A stretch of 64,000 nucleotides of DNA, taken from positions 1 to 64,000 of the forward strand of contig NZ_PEOG01000024.1 of NCBI RefSeq assembly GCF_002761755.1. Reading direction: 5' to 3'. Source of the stretch: Roseateles chitinivorans (GTDB lineage: Bacteria > Pseudomonadota > Gammaproteobacteria > Burkholderiales > Burkholderiaceae_C). A program made the position numbers and the translations under genes. Below the pieces are notes generated by a model that searched no databases, had not been told where the DNA came from, and worked only from the letters and a program-made list of their open reading frames with translations. Positions 1 to 8,665 of the stretch are shown in pieces. The stretch's first letter is position 1; the number at the start of each line of letters is the position of its first letter.

Positions 1-81
1 CCCCTTGAAGCGAATGCCGAGCGTGCGGAGGCGATTGAGCGGAAAGGGGGCACCGGCCTGGGCCCCGTCGCTCGGTCCCGA

Positions 82-1278
82 TCAGGCCGGACGCCCGTCG
101 GCGAAGTGGTCTTCGAGCTCGTCTTCCGGCGGCGTCCACCCTGGCTTCTTGTGCGGATCGAGTTCGTCCGGCACTGCCGGATTCGGCGCGGCCTGCGGCG
201 CCATGCCCTGCCCCTTCAGCGCGGCCTTGAGCTGGTAGACGTAGGCCAGCACCTGCGCCACCGCGCCGAACAGCGCGCCGGGGATTTCACGGTCCAGTTC
301 GGCATGGGCGTACAGGGCGCGGGCCAGCGCTGGCGCCTGCAGCACCGGCACCTTGCTCTCCTTGGCGATGTCGCGGATCTTGAAGGCCAGCAGGTCCAGG
401 CCCTTGGCCACCACTCGCGGCGCGCCGAACTTGGTTTCGTCGTAGGCGATCGCGACCGCATAGTGGGTGGGGTTCATCACCACCAGGTCCGCCTTGGGCA
501 CTGCCGCCAGCATGCGGCGCTTCACGAGTTCGCGGGCCTTGTGGCGCATTTTGTGCTTCATCTCGAGGTTGCCTTCGGCTTCCTTGAGTTCGTTCTTGGC
601 CTCCTCGCGGGACATTTTGAGCCGCTTCAGGTAGAGGTGGCGCTGCAGCGGCACGTCGATGACGGCGAACAGCGCCAGGCAGAGGCCCAGCATCATCAGC
701 CCGCCCATCAGTTGCTTGCCCGCGAAGGCGAGCGCGGATGGCAGCGGCACGGACATGATTCCGACGAAGCCTGCGATGCGGTCCTTCAGCGCGATCGCGC
801 CGACGATGCCCAGCACCAGCGACAGCAGCACGGCCTTCAGCGCGGTGGTCAGGTTCTGCCACTGGAACAGCCGGCCGAAGCCGGTCACCGGGTTCAGGTG
901 GGTGAACTTCGGGGTCAGCGGCTTCATCGTGAAGTTCCAGCCGCCCGAGGCGATGTGGGCCGCGATCGCGGCCATCGCCAGGATGAGCATCGCCGGCAGG
1001 CCCAGCAGGAAGCCTTGCCAGGTCAGCGAGGACAGCCGCTCGGTCATCATGCCGGCGGCGCGCAGTTGTTCGGCATCGAAACGCAGCGCCCCTTCGAGCA
1101 TGTGCTGCAGCGTGTCGACCGCATACGGCGTCGATGTGGCGAACAAGGCGGCCCCCGTGGCCATGACCGCGAAATGCGGCAGGTCCCGGGAACGCGGCAG
1201 CTGGCCCTCCTTGCGCGATCGTTCGATCTTTTTCTGCGAGGCGGGTAAGTTGCGGTCTTGTGCGTCTGAATCGGCCAT
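82..1278 (-). CDS. flhB: Flagellar export apparatus switch protein FlhB
   Basis: FlhB is the inner-membrane component of the flagellar type III export gate that switches secretion from rod/hook to filament substrates. The 398-residue product has a charged N-terminus, hydrophobic segments between about residues 35 and 210, and a cytoplasmic domain carrying the autocleavage motif NPTH at residues 269-272, where the family normally has it. The ATG at 1278 gives the usual family length, although no strong Shine-Dalgarno is visible. It is the last gene of the minus-strand block and is separated from cheZ by 183 bp containing a terminator, so it probably has its own promoter. The 81 bp beyond its stop codon hold no gene I can support; flhA would be expected further out, but this is a guess. 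Confidence 0.97.
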   Translation of the reverse strand: MADSDAQDRNLPASQKKIERSRKEGQLPRSRDLPHFAVMATGAALFATSTPYAVDTLQHMLEGALRFDAEQLRAAGMMTERLSSLTWQGFLLGLPAMLILAMAAIAAHIASGGWNFTMKPLTPKFTHLNPVTGFGRLFQWQNLTTALKAVLLSLVLGIVGAIALKDRIAGFVGIMSVPLPSALAFAGKQLMGGLMMLGLCLALFAVIDVPLQRHLYLKRLKMSREEAKNELKEAEGNLEMKHKMRHKARELVKRRMLAAVPKADLVVMNPTHYAVAIAYDETKFGAPRVVAKGLDLLAFKIRDIAKESKVPVLQAPALARALYAHAELDREIPGALFGAVAQVLAYVYQLKAALKGQGMAPQAAPNPAVPDELDPHKKPGWTPPEDELEDHFADGRPA

Positions 1279-1400
1279 GTGCGCAATGAGGAAGCCACGG
1301 CCCCATGCCGCAGCGTCGCCATTGTTCGGCCGCGAGCCGCCTGGCCTTGGCCCGATAAGCGGCGGAAATCAGCCGGTCTTCTCGGCCGCGCAGAAAGCAG

Positions 1401-1424
1401 AAACCCGCGCCAGGGCGCGGGTTT
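1401..1424 (-). terminator. Hairpin terminator after cheZ
   Basis: A perfect inverted repeat (AAACCCGCGCC / GGCGCGGGTTT) ends in a short T-run and a T-rich stretch on the minus strand. It lies between the cheZ stop and flhB and probably ends the motA-motB-cheY-cheZ transcript. Confidence 0.7.
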
Positions 1425-1461
1425 CGTGGGGGCGGCGCCGGCTCTCGGCCGGCCCGGGCGG

Positions 1462-2097
1462 TCAGAAGCCCAGCGAAGCCAGCAGATCGTCCACTTCGGA
1501 CTGGTTGGCCACCACGTCGGTGCGGCCTTCGTGGCTGACGACCGGACCCTGCAGGATGCTCGGGTCGACCTTCTCGCGCTGCTCCGGCGGCACCACCGAG
1601 ACCAGCAGCTTCACCAGCGAATCTTCCAGGTCGTTGGCCAGGGTCACGACCTTGGCGACCACCTGACCGGTCAGGTCATGGAAGTCCTGCGACAGCATGA
1701 TGTCGGTCAGGTGGGTGTCGATCTTGGAGGTCGAGGACTCGACCTCCTTGACGAAGTTCAACACCGCGCCCGAGGCCACCGCGCGGACCGGGTCCGCTGT
1801 GATCGCCTGGGCCATCGCATTGGCGGCCTCGGTGATCTTGGCGTGTTCGGCCTTCGCCTGGTCGACCGAGTTCAGCACCTTGTTGGCGGCGTCGGCGGTC
1901 TTGTTGGCGATGTAGGTCAGGCGGCTGCGCGCGTCGGGCAGGCCGTCGGTGGCGACCTGCAGCTTGGGCATCACGCCCAGCTGCTGCATCGTGTCGTGCA
2001 GCACCCGGGTGATCGTGCCGATCTGCTGGAACACCTCGGGAGAGACGATCAGCGGTTCGTTGCTCTGCGACAGTTTGGCCAGTTCTTCCATCTGCAT
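1462..2097 (-). CDS. cheZ: Chemotaxis phosphatase CheZ
   Basis: CheZ dephosphorylates CheY-P and so ends the tumble signal. The 211-residue protein is helical and carries the catalytic signature QDFHDLTGQ, with the presumed catalytic Asp141 and Gln145 (the D-x3-Q pair of the family). Its extreme C-terminus, DDLLASLGF, matches the CheY-binding peptide of CheZ. The start codon is 16 bp after the cheY stop, in the order motA-motB-cheY-cheZ. A second protein with the same D-x3-Q signature is encoded at 36823-37281. Confidence 0.96.
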   Translation of the reverse strand: MQMEELAKLSQSNEPLIVSPEVFQQIGTITRVLHDTMQQLGVMPKLQVATDGLPDARSRLTYIANKTADAANKVLNSVDQAKAEHAKITEAANAMAQAITADPVRAVASGAVLNFVKEVESSTSKIDTHLTDIMLSQDFHDLTGQVVAKVVTLANDLEDSLVKLLVSVVPPEQREKVDPSILQGPVVSHEGRTDVVANQSEVDDLLASLGF

Positions 2098-2113
2098 GGT
2101 GGACTCCCCAGCA

Positions 2114-2506
2114 TCAGGCCGCAGCGGCCAGCTTCTGCATGATCTTCTGGACCTTTTCCTCCAGCGTGGCCTTCGTGAACGGCTTCACGATGTAGCCCGC
2201 CGCGCCGCTCTGGGCGGCCAGGACGATGTCTTCCTTGCGGGCCTCCGCCGTCACCATCAGCACCGGCAGGTGCTTCAGCGAGGCATCTTCCTTGATGGCC
2301 TTGAGCAGCTCGAAGCCATTCATGTTGGGCATGTTGATGTCGCTGACGACGAAATCGTATTTCGCCTGTTTCAGCATGCTCAGGGCCTCGACGCCATCTT
2401 CCGCCTCTTCGGCGTTGTTGTAGCCGATCTCCTTCAGCAGACCGCGCACGATCCGGCGCATGGTCGAGAAGTCGTCGACGATCAAGAATTTCATGTCAGT
2501 GCTCAT
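2114..2506 (-). CDS. cheY: Chemotaxis response regulator CheY (copy 1)
   Basis: Single-domain receiver of 130 residues that carries the signal from CheA to the flagellar switch (FliM/FliN). The acidic pair is Asp11/Asp12, the phospho-acceptor Asp56 (in SDINMP), the switch Thr86 (in MVTAEA) and Lys108 (in VKPF). Its position directly before cheZ and after motB fits the motor-binding CheY. A more divergent CheY lies next to cheA at 37405-37767. Confidence 0.96.
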   Translation of the reverse strand: MSTDMKFLIVDDFSTMRRIVRGLLKEIGYNNAEEAEDGVEALSMLKQAKYDFVVSDINMPNMNGFELLKAIKEDASLKHLPVLMVTAEARKEDIVLAAQSGAAGYIVKPFTKATLEEKVQKIMQKLAAAA

Positions 2507-2562
2507 GGCGTTCCTCTGAGGGGACTGGAGGGCTTTGTTCGGGCTTGTTCGAATTCGGACCG

Positions 2563-3510
2563 TTATCGGCCGGAGGGCGCGGAACTTGAGGCCTGCGGCG
2601 CGCTCGCCGCGGGATTCGCAGTGTCCTCGTCCTCATCGGGCAGGTTCTTCAGCACCGCATCTTCGGCATCGCGATTCATCACGATGATGCTGATGCGGCG
2701 ATTGACCTGGGCATTGGGGTCTTTCGTGTCCAGCAGCTTGCTCGACGCCAACCCCTGCACGCGAAGGACCCGGGCATCCGGCAAACCGCCTGCCACCAGC
2801 TCGCGCCGCGAGGCATTGGCCCGGTCCGCCGACAGTTCCCAGTTGCTGTATCCGCGCTCGCCCGCAGAAAACGGCTGTGCATCCGTATGACCCTCCAGCG
2901 TGAGCCGGTTGGGCACCTCGGACAACACATTGCCGAGTTCCTGCAGCAATTCGCGCATATACGGCTTCACCACCGCGCTGCCGCTGTCAAACATCGGACG
3001 ATTATTCTCGTCCACGATTTGGATCCGCAAGCCCTCGCGGGTCATGTCGAGCCGGATTTGCCCACCTAATGCCGCAATTCGGGGGTTGTCCGCGATGATT
3101 TTCTCGACCTTGTCCTTCAATTGCTGCAGGCGCACCCGCTCGGCGCGGCGCTGCTCTTCCTTGAGGGCCTTCAGGTTGATGGTTTTCCGAGGGGATTCGA
3201 CGTCGCCGGCCTTGACCTGGCCGGTCTGGCGGGTCAGGTCCTGACCGCCGCCCTTGATGATGTGCGAGGCGTCGCCCGAGCCCGAGCCGCCGAACATCGC
3301 CACCTTCAGCGGCGAAGCGAAATAGTCCGCGATGCCCTTCTTGTCGCCCTCGGTCGTGGAGCCGAGCAGCCACATCAGCAGGAAGAACGCCATCATCGCC
3401 GTCACGAAGTCCGCGTACGCGATCTTCCACGCGCCGCCGTGGGCGGCATGGCCGCCCTTCTTGACGCGCTTGATGATGATGGGCTGGAGTTTCTTGGCGT
3501 CACCGGCCAT
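2563..3510 (-). CDS. motB: Flagellar motor stator protein MotB
   Basis: MotB anchors the proton-driven stator to peptidoglycan. The 315-residue protein has a short basic N-terminus, one membrane segment at about residues 31-50 with the proton-accepting Asp34 (in AYADF), a plug/linker region, and a C-terminal OmpA-like peptidoglycan-binding domain (about residues 150-285) with LEGHTD and the NRRISI-type ending. The proline- and serine-rich tail is dispensable-looking. The start is 15 bp after motA, so the two are surely co-translated or co-transcribed. Confidence 0.97.
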   Translation of the reverse strand: MAGDAKKLQPIIIKRVKKGGHAAHGGAWKIAYADFVTAMMAFFLLMWLLGSTTEGDKKGIADYFASPLKVAMFGGSGSGDASHIIKGGGQDLTRQTGQVKAGDVESPRKTINLKALKEEQRRAERVRLQQLKDKVEKIIADNPRIAALGGQIRLDMTREGLRIQIVDENNRPMFDSGSAVVKPYMRELLQELGNVLSEVPNRLTLEGHTDAQPFSAGERGYSNWELSADRANASRRELVAGGLPDARVLRVQGLASSKLLDTKDPNAQVNRRISIIVMNRDAEDAVLKNLPDEDEDTANPAASAPQASSSAPSGR

Positions 3511-3525
3511 GGCGAATCACTCCGA

Positions 3526-4383
3526 TCACTTCTTCTTCACGTGGCCTTCGAGCTCCGCGAAGGTCGGGCGCTCGGTCGAGTACAGCACCTTGCGGCCGAA
3601 TTCGATCGCCACCTGCGGCGCGTAGCCCTGCATCGAGGCCAGCAGCGTGGTCTTGATGCACTGCAGTTCCTTGCCAGCTTCGTCGACCTTGGCTTCCAGC
3701 GCACCGGCCAGCGGCTCGGCGAACGCGTACGCCAGCAGGATGCCCAGGAAGGTGCCGACCAGCGCCGAGCCGATCATTCCGCCCAGCACCGCCGGCGGCT
3801 GGCCGACCGAGCCCATCGTGTTCACCACGCCGAGCACCGCCGCGACGATGCCGAAGGCCGGCAGGCCGCCCGCCAGGCGCTGCAGCGCGATCACCGCAAG
3901 GAAGGCCTCGTGGTGGTGGGTGTCGATCTCGGCGTCCATCAGGGACTCGATCTCGTGCGCGTTCAGGTTGCCGGAGACCATCATCCGAAGATAGTCGGTG
4001 ATGAACTCGGCCACATGGTGGTCGTTGCCCACCGTCGGGTATTTCTGGAACAGCGGCGAGCTGTGCGGATCCTCGACGTCCTTTTCGATCGACATCAGGC
4101 CTTCCTTGCGGGCCTTCTGCAGGATGTCGTAGAGCAGCGCCAGCAGCTCCATGTAGCGGGCCTTGGTGTACTTGCTGCCCTTGAAGCAGTCGCCCAGGCC
4201 CTTGAGCGTGGCTTTCATGACCTTGGGCGGATTGGTGGCCAGCATGCCGCCGATCGCCGCGCCGAAGATGGTCGTCATCTCGAAGGGCAACGCATGCAGC
4301 ACCACGCCGATGTTGCCCCCGTGCGCGATGAACACGCCGAAGATGCAAGCCAGGGCCAGCAGCCAACCGATGATGACAAACAT
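3526..4383 (-). CDS. motA: Flagellar motor stator protein MotA
   Basis: MotA forms the proton channel of the stator with MotB and pushes on FliG. The 285-residue product starts with a membrane segment (FVIIGWLLALACIFGVF) and contains the MotA/ExbB-type segment FGIVAAVLGVVNTMGS followed by a second long hydrophobic helix ending at FAEP. Length matches the family. It is the first gene of motA-motB-cheY-cheZ; a sigma28-like promoter lies 62 bp upstream. Confidence 0.97.
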   Translation of the reverse strand: MFVIIGWLLALACIFGVFIAHGGNIGVVLHALPFEMTTIFGAAIGGMLATNPPKVMKATLKGLGDCFKGSKYTKARYMELLALLYDILQKARKEGLMSIEKDVEDPHSSPLFQKYPTVGNDHHVAEFITDYLRMMVSGNLNAHEIESLMDAEIDTHHHEAFLAVIALQRLAGGLPAFGIVAAVLGVVNTMGSVGQPPAVLGGMIGSALVGTFLGILLAYAFAEPLAGALEAKVDEAGKELQCIKTTLLASMQGYAPQVAIEFGRKVLYSTERPTFAELEGHVKKK

Positions 4384-4444
4384 GGAATTCGTTCCGTCCT
4401 GAAGTAACCGCCGCGTCCCCTCGCGGTCCGGGCCATCTCATCCC

Positions 4445-4471
4445 TTATCGACCGGCTCCCCGTCCGCTTGA
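4445..4471 (-). promoter_or_regulatory. Sigma28 (FliA)-type promoter of motA operon
   Basis: On the minus strand I read TCAAGCGG, 11 bases, GTCGATAA. The -10 matches the FliA consensus GCCGATAA at 7 of 8 positions and the spacing is the canonical 11. Transcription would start about 55 bases before motA. No other gene lies between it and motA. Confidence 0.7.
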
Positions 4472-4562
4472 GCCCCGGCCTGTGACGACCGGTGTGCCGC
4501 GCGGACGCCGGTCGGGCGTCGCTGACTGATTGCGTTCGATGTGGGCGGCGTGTTCCGGGCGC

Positions 4563-5324
4563 TCAGGCCTGGAGTTCACGCACCCGGTAGACATACAGCC
4601 GGTGGCGGGTGCCGGTGTCCAGCTGGGCGAAGACCGGCTGGCCCGGCAGCGGGAAGTCCAGGCTCGCCAGCCAGGCGCCCGGCCGCATCTCGGTGCGCGC
4701 CTTGTCGAGCGCGCGCGGCATCGATTCGGGTCGCTGGAACAGGTAGACCAGGTCCATCTCGCGCCACGACTGGGCCCACAGGTCGCCCCGGGTGATCTCG
4801 GCCCAGGGGCAGCGCAGGCGGGCCAGCAGCCACAGGACGCCACTGTATTCAATGCCCGAGAAGCGCAGGCCCGGATAAGCGCGGCGAAGAGCCACCAATC
4901 CATCGCCCAGTCCGCAGCCGGCGTCCAGGACGCGCGCGCCTTCGTGCAGCTTCACACGCTCGGGGAGCGCACGCAGCGCGTCGTGGGGCGTCGGGTACAG
5001 CGGCGCATCGTTCCAGCCGCGCCGCGGATAGGCCAGCACCAGCACGGCCAGCGGTATGAGCCAGATCCAGGCCGGCAGGTCGGTCCCGGTGAACAGCAGC
5101 GCCAGTGGAAAACCGGACGCCACGATCAGCCGGCGCCAGGCCTGGCGGTGGAGTCCGGCGAGGATCAGGCCCAGGCCCGAGGCGACGATCGCCGCCGGCC
5201 AGTCCGGGCCGAACAGACGCCAGACGGCGAAGCAGGCCGCCCAGCTCAGCAGCGCCAGCGCCGGCCAGCGCAGGCCGCCTGGGGCGGCGTCGCCGGAGGC
5301 GGCATGAGGAAGTCGCGCGCCCAT
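4563..5324 (-). CDS. Membrane-anchored class I SAM methyltransferase
   Basis: The 253-residue product has about four hydrophobic segments in residues 18-100 and then a Rossmann-type methyltransferase domain with motif I VLDAGCGLGDG at about residues 132-142. Target unknown. The ATG at 5324 was chosen because GAGGT overlapping the flhC stop codon is a good Shine-Dalgarno eight bases upstream; an in-frame upstream start would run through flhC. It follows flhC copy 1 by 10 bp and so is probably translated from the flhDC transcript. A role in modifying a flagellar or surface component is inferred from this position only. Confidence 0.8.
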   Translation of the reverse strand: MGARLPHAASGDAAPGGLRWPALALLSWAACFAVWRLFGPDWPAAIVASGLGLILAGLHRQAWRRLIVASGFPLALLFTGTDLPAWIWLIPLAVLVLAYPRRGWNDAPLYPTPHDALRALPERVKLHEGARVLDAGCGLGDGLVALRRAYPGLRFSGIEYSGVLWLLARLRCPWAEITRGDLWAQSWREMDLVYLFQRPESMPRALDKARTEMRPGAWLASLDFPLPGQPVFAQLDTGTRHRLYVYRVRELQA

Positions 5325-5334
5325 GGTGGCGACC

Positions 5335-5871
5335 TCAATGCATCTGGATGCCGCCGGCCGCCTTGCCCTTGCCGGCACGCGCCGGCGGGTTGCACAGGCC
5401 GCAGACGTAATGCTTGGCCACTTCATGCGGATGGGTCACGAAATGGCCGCCGCACTTGCTGCACTTGGTCATCGTCAGCATGCCGTTGTCGACGAACTTC
5501 ACCAGGCGCCAGGCGCGGGTGACCGACAGCAACTGCTCCAGGTTCTGGGCTGCGGTCTGCTCCTGGTACAGCTGGTAGGCCTTGATGACGACATCGATCT
5601 CGTCCATCTCGGCGACCTTGTTCAGGTACTCGTGGATGTTGAGGAACAGGCTGGCGTGGATGTTGGGCTGCCAGGTCATGAACCAGTCGGTCGAGAACGG
5701 CAGCTGGCCCTTGCTGGGGCTCTTGCCCGAGACTTCCTTGTACAGGCGCAGCAAACGCTCGTAGCTCAGGTCCGTCTCCGATTCCAGCACCTGCAGGCGG
5801 GCGCCCAGGTGGATCAGCGTCACGGCGCGCTCGATCTGCTTGGCTTCGGTCAGGATGGACTTGGTGCGCAT
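5335..5871 (-). CDS. flhC: Flagellar master regulator FlhC (copy 1)
   Basis: FlhC joins FlhD in the FlhD4C2 complex that activates early flagellar operons. The 178-residue protein has the DNA-binding helical core and the zinc site made of Cys137, Cys140, Cys157 and Cys160 (CSKC and CGLC). It differs from copy 2 (7493-8029) at only two residues, His21 for Lys and Lys136 for Arg, so the duplication is very recent or kept identical by gene conversion. It sits 48 bp after flhD copy 1 and 10 bp before the methyltransferase gene. Confidence 0.96.
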   Translation of the reverse strand: MRTKSILTEAKQIERAVTLIHLGARLQVLESETDLSYERLLRLYKEVSGKSPSKGQLPFSTDWFMTWQPNIHASLFLNIHEYLNKVAEMDEIDVVIKAYQLYQEQTAAQNLEQLLSVTRAWRLVKFVDNGMLTMTKCSKCGGHFVTHPHEVAKHYVCGLCNPPARAGKGKAAGGIQMH

Positions 5872-5919
5872 GGCGGTGTCTCCGGGCTTCAGTTCTGCGG
5901 TCTGGCGTCGATATCGAAC

Positions 5920-6243
5920 TCAGGCGGCTTCCTGATGGCGGCCGGCCAGCAGGATGGAAGCATGCAGGCGGGACACGCTGTCGTTCGCGGCCGGCTTGCC
6001 GTGCGAGGTCAGCAGGCCCCACACCAGATCGTCGTCCATGCGGAAGCGGCACAGCAGCGTGTTGCCCGAGGCAATCTTCAGCATCTGCGCGGCGCTCAGC
6101 GTGTTCAGCAGCGTCGCGGTCTCTTCCGAGATGCCCAGACGATACAGCGCCTGTTCACGGTCCGCGCGGATCAGGCTCTGAGCCAGCATCAGGTACGACA
6201 GGTTGGCTTCGCGGATCTCGGCGAGGATTTGGTCGGCGTTCAT
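5920..6243 (-). CDS. flhD: Flagellar master regulator FlhD (copy 1)
   Basis: FlhD is the helical dimerising partner of FlhC. The 107-residue product begins MNADQILAEI at an ATG preceded by CAGGAGCC; a longer in-frame reading upstream covers only the leader. It differs from copy 2 at five positions (A3S, A51P, L55M, I57M, L99M). The upstream region shares a conserved 20-bp element with copy 2, so both copies probably answer to the same regulator. Confidence 0.95.
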   Translation of the reverse strand: MNADQILAEIREANLSYLMLAQSLIRADREQALYRLGISEETATLLNTLSAAQMLKIASGNTLLCRFRMDDDLVWGLLTSHGKPAANDSVSRLHASILLAGRHQEAA

Positions 6244-6370
6244 CGTTCGGCTCCTGGGGTGTGGGGTGCTGATGTCGTTTCGTTTCAGCGTGAGACGAAC
6301 TGTAGAGATCCCGACACGCAACCAACATCAGGTCGCTTCCATGTAAAGGTTAGGGAGCGCGCCGACGCGT

Positions 6371-6390
6371 TTGTCAGATCAATTCCTACA
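6371..6390 (-). promoter_or_regulatory. Conserved element upstream of flhD copy 1
   Basis: The plus-strand sequence TTGTCAGATCAATTCCTACA, 128 bp before flhD copy 1, matches 17 of 20 bases of the element upstream of flhD copy 2, while most of the surrounding leader has diverged. It reads TGTAGGAAT-n4-CTGACAA in the gene direction. Likely a regulator site or promoter part; its binder is unknown. Confidence 0.5.
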
Positions 6391-6465
6391 AGATGCCGGA
6401 TCAGCGCCATGGCTCGGGCGCTTTTTCCTTGTTTGCTGGGGACTTCTGCCCTCCGACGCTCTTCT

Positions 6466-7482
6466 CTACCGAGGACTTGGCGGGAAGGCGGCGCGGAGCA
6501 ACTCAAGGTTGTAGGCGGCAAGGTGGCTGCCTCGCCCAGCGACGGCGCCCGGCTGGTCCGGACGCTCGCCAATTTCAAGGCATCGCGTCCAAGCGTCGTC
6601 GATCATCGGAACCAGGACCTCCGCCTGCTCCGGCTGGTCCGCCGCCCAATCCAGCAGCAGATCGCCCAGCGCGAAGAAGAAGTCCGGCGACTCTGCACAT
6701 AGCTGCAGTTGCGTTTCGGCGAAAACCATGCCGTCGGCATGGCGCTTGAGGGATTTCAAGCCGAACAGTCGGCGGGCCACCAAATCGGGCCACCACGCCG
6801 GCATCAGGGGCATGTCCGCAAGACGATCCGAAGCGGTGGCGAAGGCGGTTTCGGCATCGGCGAAGCGCGCGTAGACCGACAAGTCCTTGCCCAGCTGATA
6901 CCAGAGATAAGGGTTGCTCGGCGCCTCGTCGATCGCCGCTCGGAGCAGTTCCTCGTTGCGGCCCTGCTTCACCTGAAGCCGTTCCGGCAGATAGCCGTCG
7001 TGCGCGACCTGGAGTTCCAGCGGCCGTACCGGCAGCGCATGCGCCGGCTGCTCGTGAATTCGTCCGGTGTAGCGGACGGTCCCGGGCAGCACGCGGCTCA
7101 AGCGCGATCGGGCGGTGCCGCCGTCGAAGTGGTCCTGCAGGACGATCGTGCCGACGAACTCCGGCGGCGTGGCGCGCAGCGCCTCGAGCGCCGCGCCACT
7201 GCCCTCCCCGATCAGCCATTCGTCGGCGTCCAGCACCAGGTGCCAGTCCGCGCCCGCGGCATCGAGCGCCGCATTGCGCGCGGCGGAGAAGTCGTCGATC
7301 CAGGGGAAATGCGCGACGCGCGCCCCGGCGGCCTGCGCCAGGCGGACGGTGTCGTCGGTGGAGCCGGTGTCCAGCACCAGCGCGTCGTCCACGAAGGGAC
7401 GGACGCTGTCGAGCAGGCGGCCGATGGTCGCCGCTTCATCGCGGGCGATGACGACCAGGCAGGTGCGCCAGCGCGAGGCCAT
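6466..7482 (-). CDS. Family 2 glycosyltransferase with TPR-like tail
   Basis: The 338-residue product begins with a GT-A fold: the nucleotide-sugar-binding strand LVVIARDEAATIG, the LDTGSTDDT loop and the metal-binding DADE motif at about residues 85-88. The C-terminal half has helix pairs resembling TPR (around YLWYQLGKDL). Start at 7482 because an earlier in-frame start would lie inside flhC copy 2, whose stop is 10 bp upstream; the Shine-Dalgarno there (GAGCGG) is weak. Sitting in a flhDC transcript close to three flagellin genes, it is a good candidate for flagellin glycosylation, but that is inference. Confidence 0.85.
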   Translation of the reverse strand: MASRWRTCLVVIARDEAATIGRLLDSVRPFVDDALVLDTGSTDDTVRLAQAAGARVAHFPWIDDFSAARNAALDAAGADWHLVLDADEWLIGEGSGAALEALRATPPEFVGTIVLQDHFDGGTARSRLSRVLPGTVRYTGRIHEQPAHALPVRPLELQVAHDGYLPERLQVKQGRNEELLRAAIDEAPSNPYLWYQLGKDLSVYARFADAETAFATASDRLADMPLMPAWWPDLVARRLFGLKSLKRHADGMVFAETQLQLCAESPDFFFALGDLLLDWAADQPEQAEVLVPMIDDAWTRCLEIGERPDQPGAVAGRGSHLAAYNLELLRAAFPPSPR

Positions 7483-7492
7483 GCCGCGCCGC

Positions 7493-8029
7493 TCAGTGCA
7501 TCTGGATGCCGCCGGCCGCCTTGCCCTTGCCGGCACGCGCCGGCGGGTTGCACAGGCCGCAGACGTAATGCTTGGCCACCTCATGCGGATGGGTCACGAA
7601 GTGACCGCCGCACTTGCTGCACCGGGTCATCGTCAGCATGCCGTTGTCCACGAACTTCACCAGGCGCCAGGCGCGGGTGACCGACAGCAGCTGCTCCAGG
7701 TTCTGGGCCGCGGTCTGCTCCTGGTACAGCTGGTAGGCCTTGATGACGACATCGATCTCGTCCATCTCGGCGACCTTGTTCAGGTACTCGTGGATGTTGA
7801 GGAACAGGCTGGCGTGGATGTTGGGCTGCCAGGTCATGAACCAGTCGGTCGAGAACGGCAGCTGGCCCTTGCTGGGACTCTTGCCCGAGACTTCCTTGTA
7901 CAGGCGCAGCAAACGCTCGTAGCTCAGGTCGGTTTCCGATTCCAGCACCTGCAGGCGCGCGCCCAGCTTGATCAGCGTCACCGCGCGTTCGATCTGCTTG
8001 GCTTCGGTCAGGATGGACTTGGTGCGCAT
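7493..8029 (-). CDS. flhC: Flagellar master regulator FlhC (copy 2)
   Basis: Second FlhC of 178 residues with the same four zinc cysteines (137, 140, 157, 160). Only residues 21 (Lys) and 136 (Arg) differ from copy 1, and the DNA is also nearly identical, which marks a tandem duplication of about 0.9 kb. The ATG at 8029 is the conserved MRTKSIL start; longer in-frame readings run back into flhD. It lies 62 bp after flhD copy 2 and 10 bp before the glycosyltransferase gene. Confidence 0.96.
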   Translation of the reverse strand: MRTKSILTEAKQIERAVTLIKLGARLQVLESETDLSYERLLRLYKEVSGKSPSKGQLPFSTDWFMTWQPNIHASLFLNIHEYLNKVAEMDEIDVVIKAYQLYQEQTAAQNLEQLLSVTRAWRLVKFVDNGMLTMTRCSKCGGHFVTHPHEVAKHYVCGLCNPPARAGKGKAAGGIQMH

Positions 8030-8091
8030 GGGGGCTCCGGAAAGCGTGTCGGATGGTCTCGGGCGGCAATCGCGTTGCCTGGATCCTGGGA

Positions 8092-8415
8092 TCAGGCGGC
8101 TTCCTGGTGGCGGCCGGCCATCAGGATGGAGGCGTGCAGGCGGGAGACGCTGTCGTTGGCGGCCGGCTTGCCGTGCGAGGTCAGCAGGCCCCACACCAGG
8201 TCGTCGTCCATGCGGAAGCGGCACAGCAGCGTGTTGCCGGAGGCCATCTTCATCATCTGGGCCGGGCTCAGCGTGTTCAGCAGCGTCGCGGTCTCTTCCG
8301 AGATGCCCAGGCGGTACAGGGCCTGCTCGCGGTCGGCGCGGATGAGGCTCTGGGCCAGCATCAGGTACGACAGGTTGGCTTCACGGATCTCGGCAAGGAT
8401 CTGGTCGCTGTTCAT
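8092..8415 (-). CDS. flhD: Flagellar master regulator FlhD (copy 2)
   Basis: Second FlhD of 107 residues, starting MNSDQILAEI with CAGGAGCC upstream. It carries methionines at 55, 57 and 99 where copy 1 has Leu, Ile and Leu, and Pro51 instead of Ala. It is the first gene after a strong terminator (8568-8613), so this copy has its own promoter in the 150 bp before it. The two FlhD/FlhC pairs should be able to form mixed hexamers. Confidence 0.95.
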   Translation of the reverse strand: MNSDQILAEIREANLSYLMLAQSLIRADREQALYRLGISEETATLLNTLSPAQMMKMASGNTLLCRFRMDDDLVWGLLTSHGKPAANDSVSRLHASILMAGRHQEAA

Positions 8416-8527
8416 CTCTGGGCTCCTGGGCGGTTGCGTTGCTGCGATGGAATGAATTCTGAAGAAACCCCTTTTTTCGCGACATCAGGTTGCTGGCATA
8501 CATGAGCTACGAAGGCCGCCGACCGTC

Positions 8528-8547
8528 TTGTCAGACAGATTCCTACA
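8528..8547 (-). promoter_or_regulatory. Conserved element upstream of flhD copy 2
   Basis: TTGTCAGACAGATTCCTACA on the plus strand, 113 bp before flhD copy 2, is the partner of the element at 6371-6390 (17 of 20 bases equal). A second shared block, ACATCAGGT-GCT, lies nearer the gene in both leaders. Confidence 0.5.
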
Positions 8548-8556
8548 CGCTGACAG

Positions 8557-8613
8557 GCTCCCAAAGGAAAACCGCCGGACGAGGTCCCGTGAACACGGGC
8601 TCGGCGGCGGTTT
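8557..8613 (-). terminator. Strong hairpin terminator after TPR gene
   Basis: A long stem (AAACCGCCG / CGGCGGTTT with an inner CCCGTG / CACGGG stem) is followed on the minus strand by TTTTCCTTT. It separates the TPR gene from flhD copy 2. Confidence 0.8.
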
Positions 8614-8665
8614 CTGGCGGAGACAGCCTGTCAGGCCGCCCCCGCGAGCGGGATGTCGGGACGCC

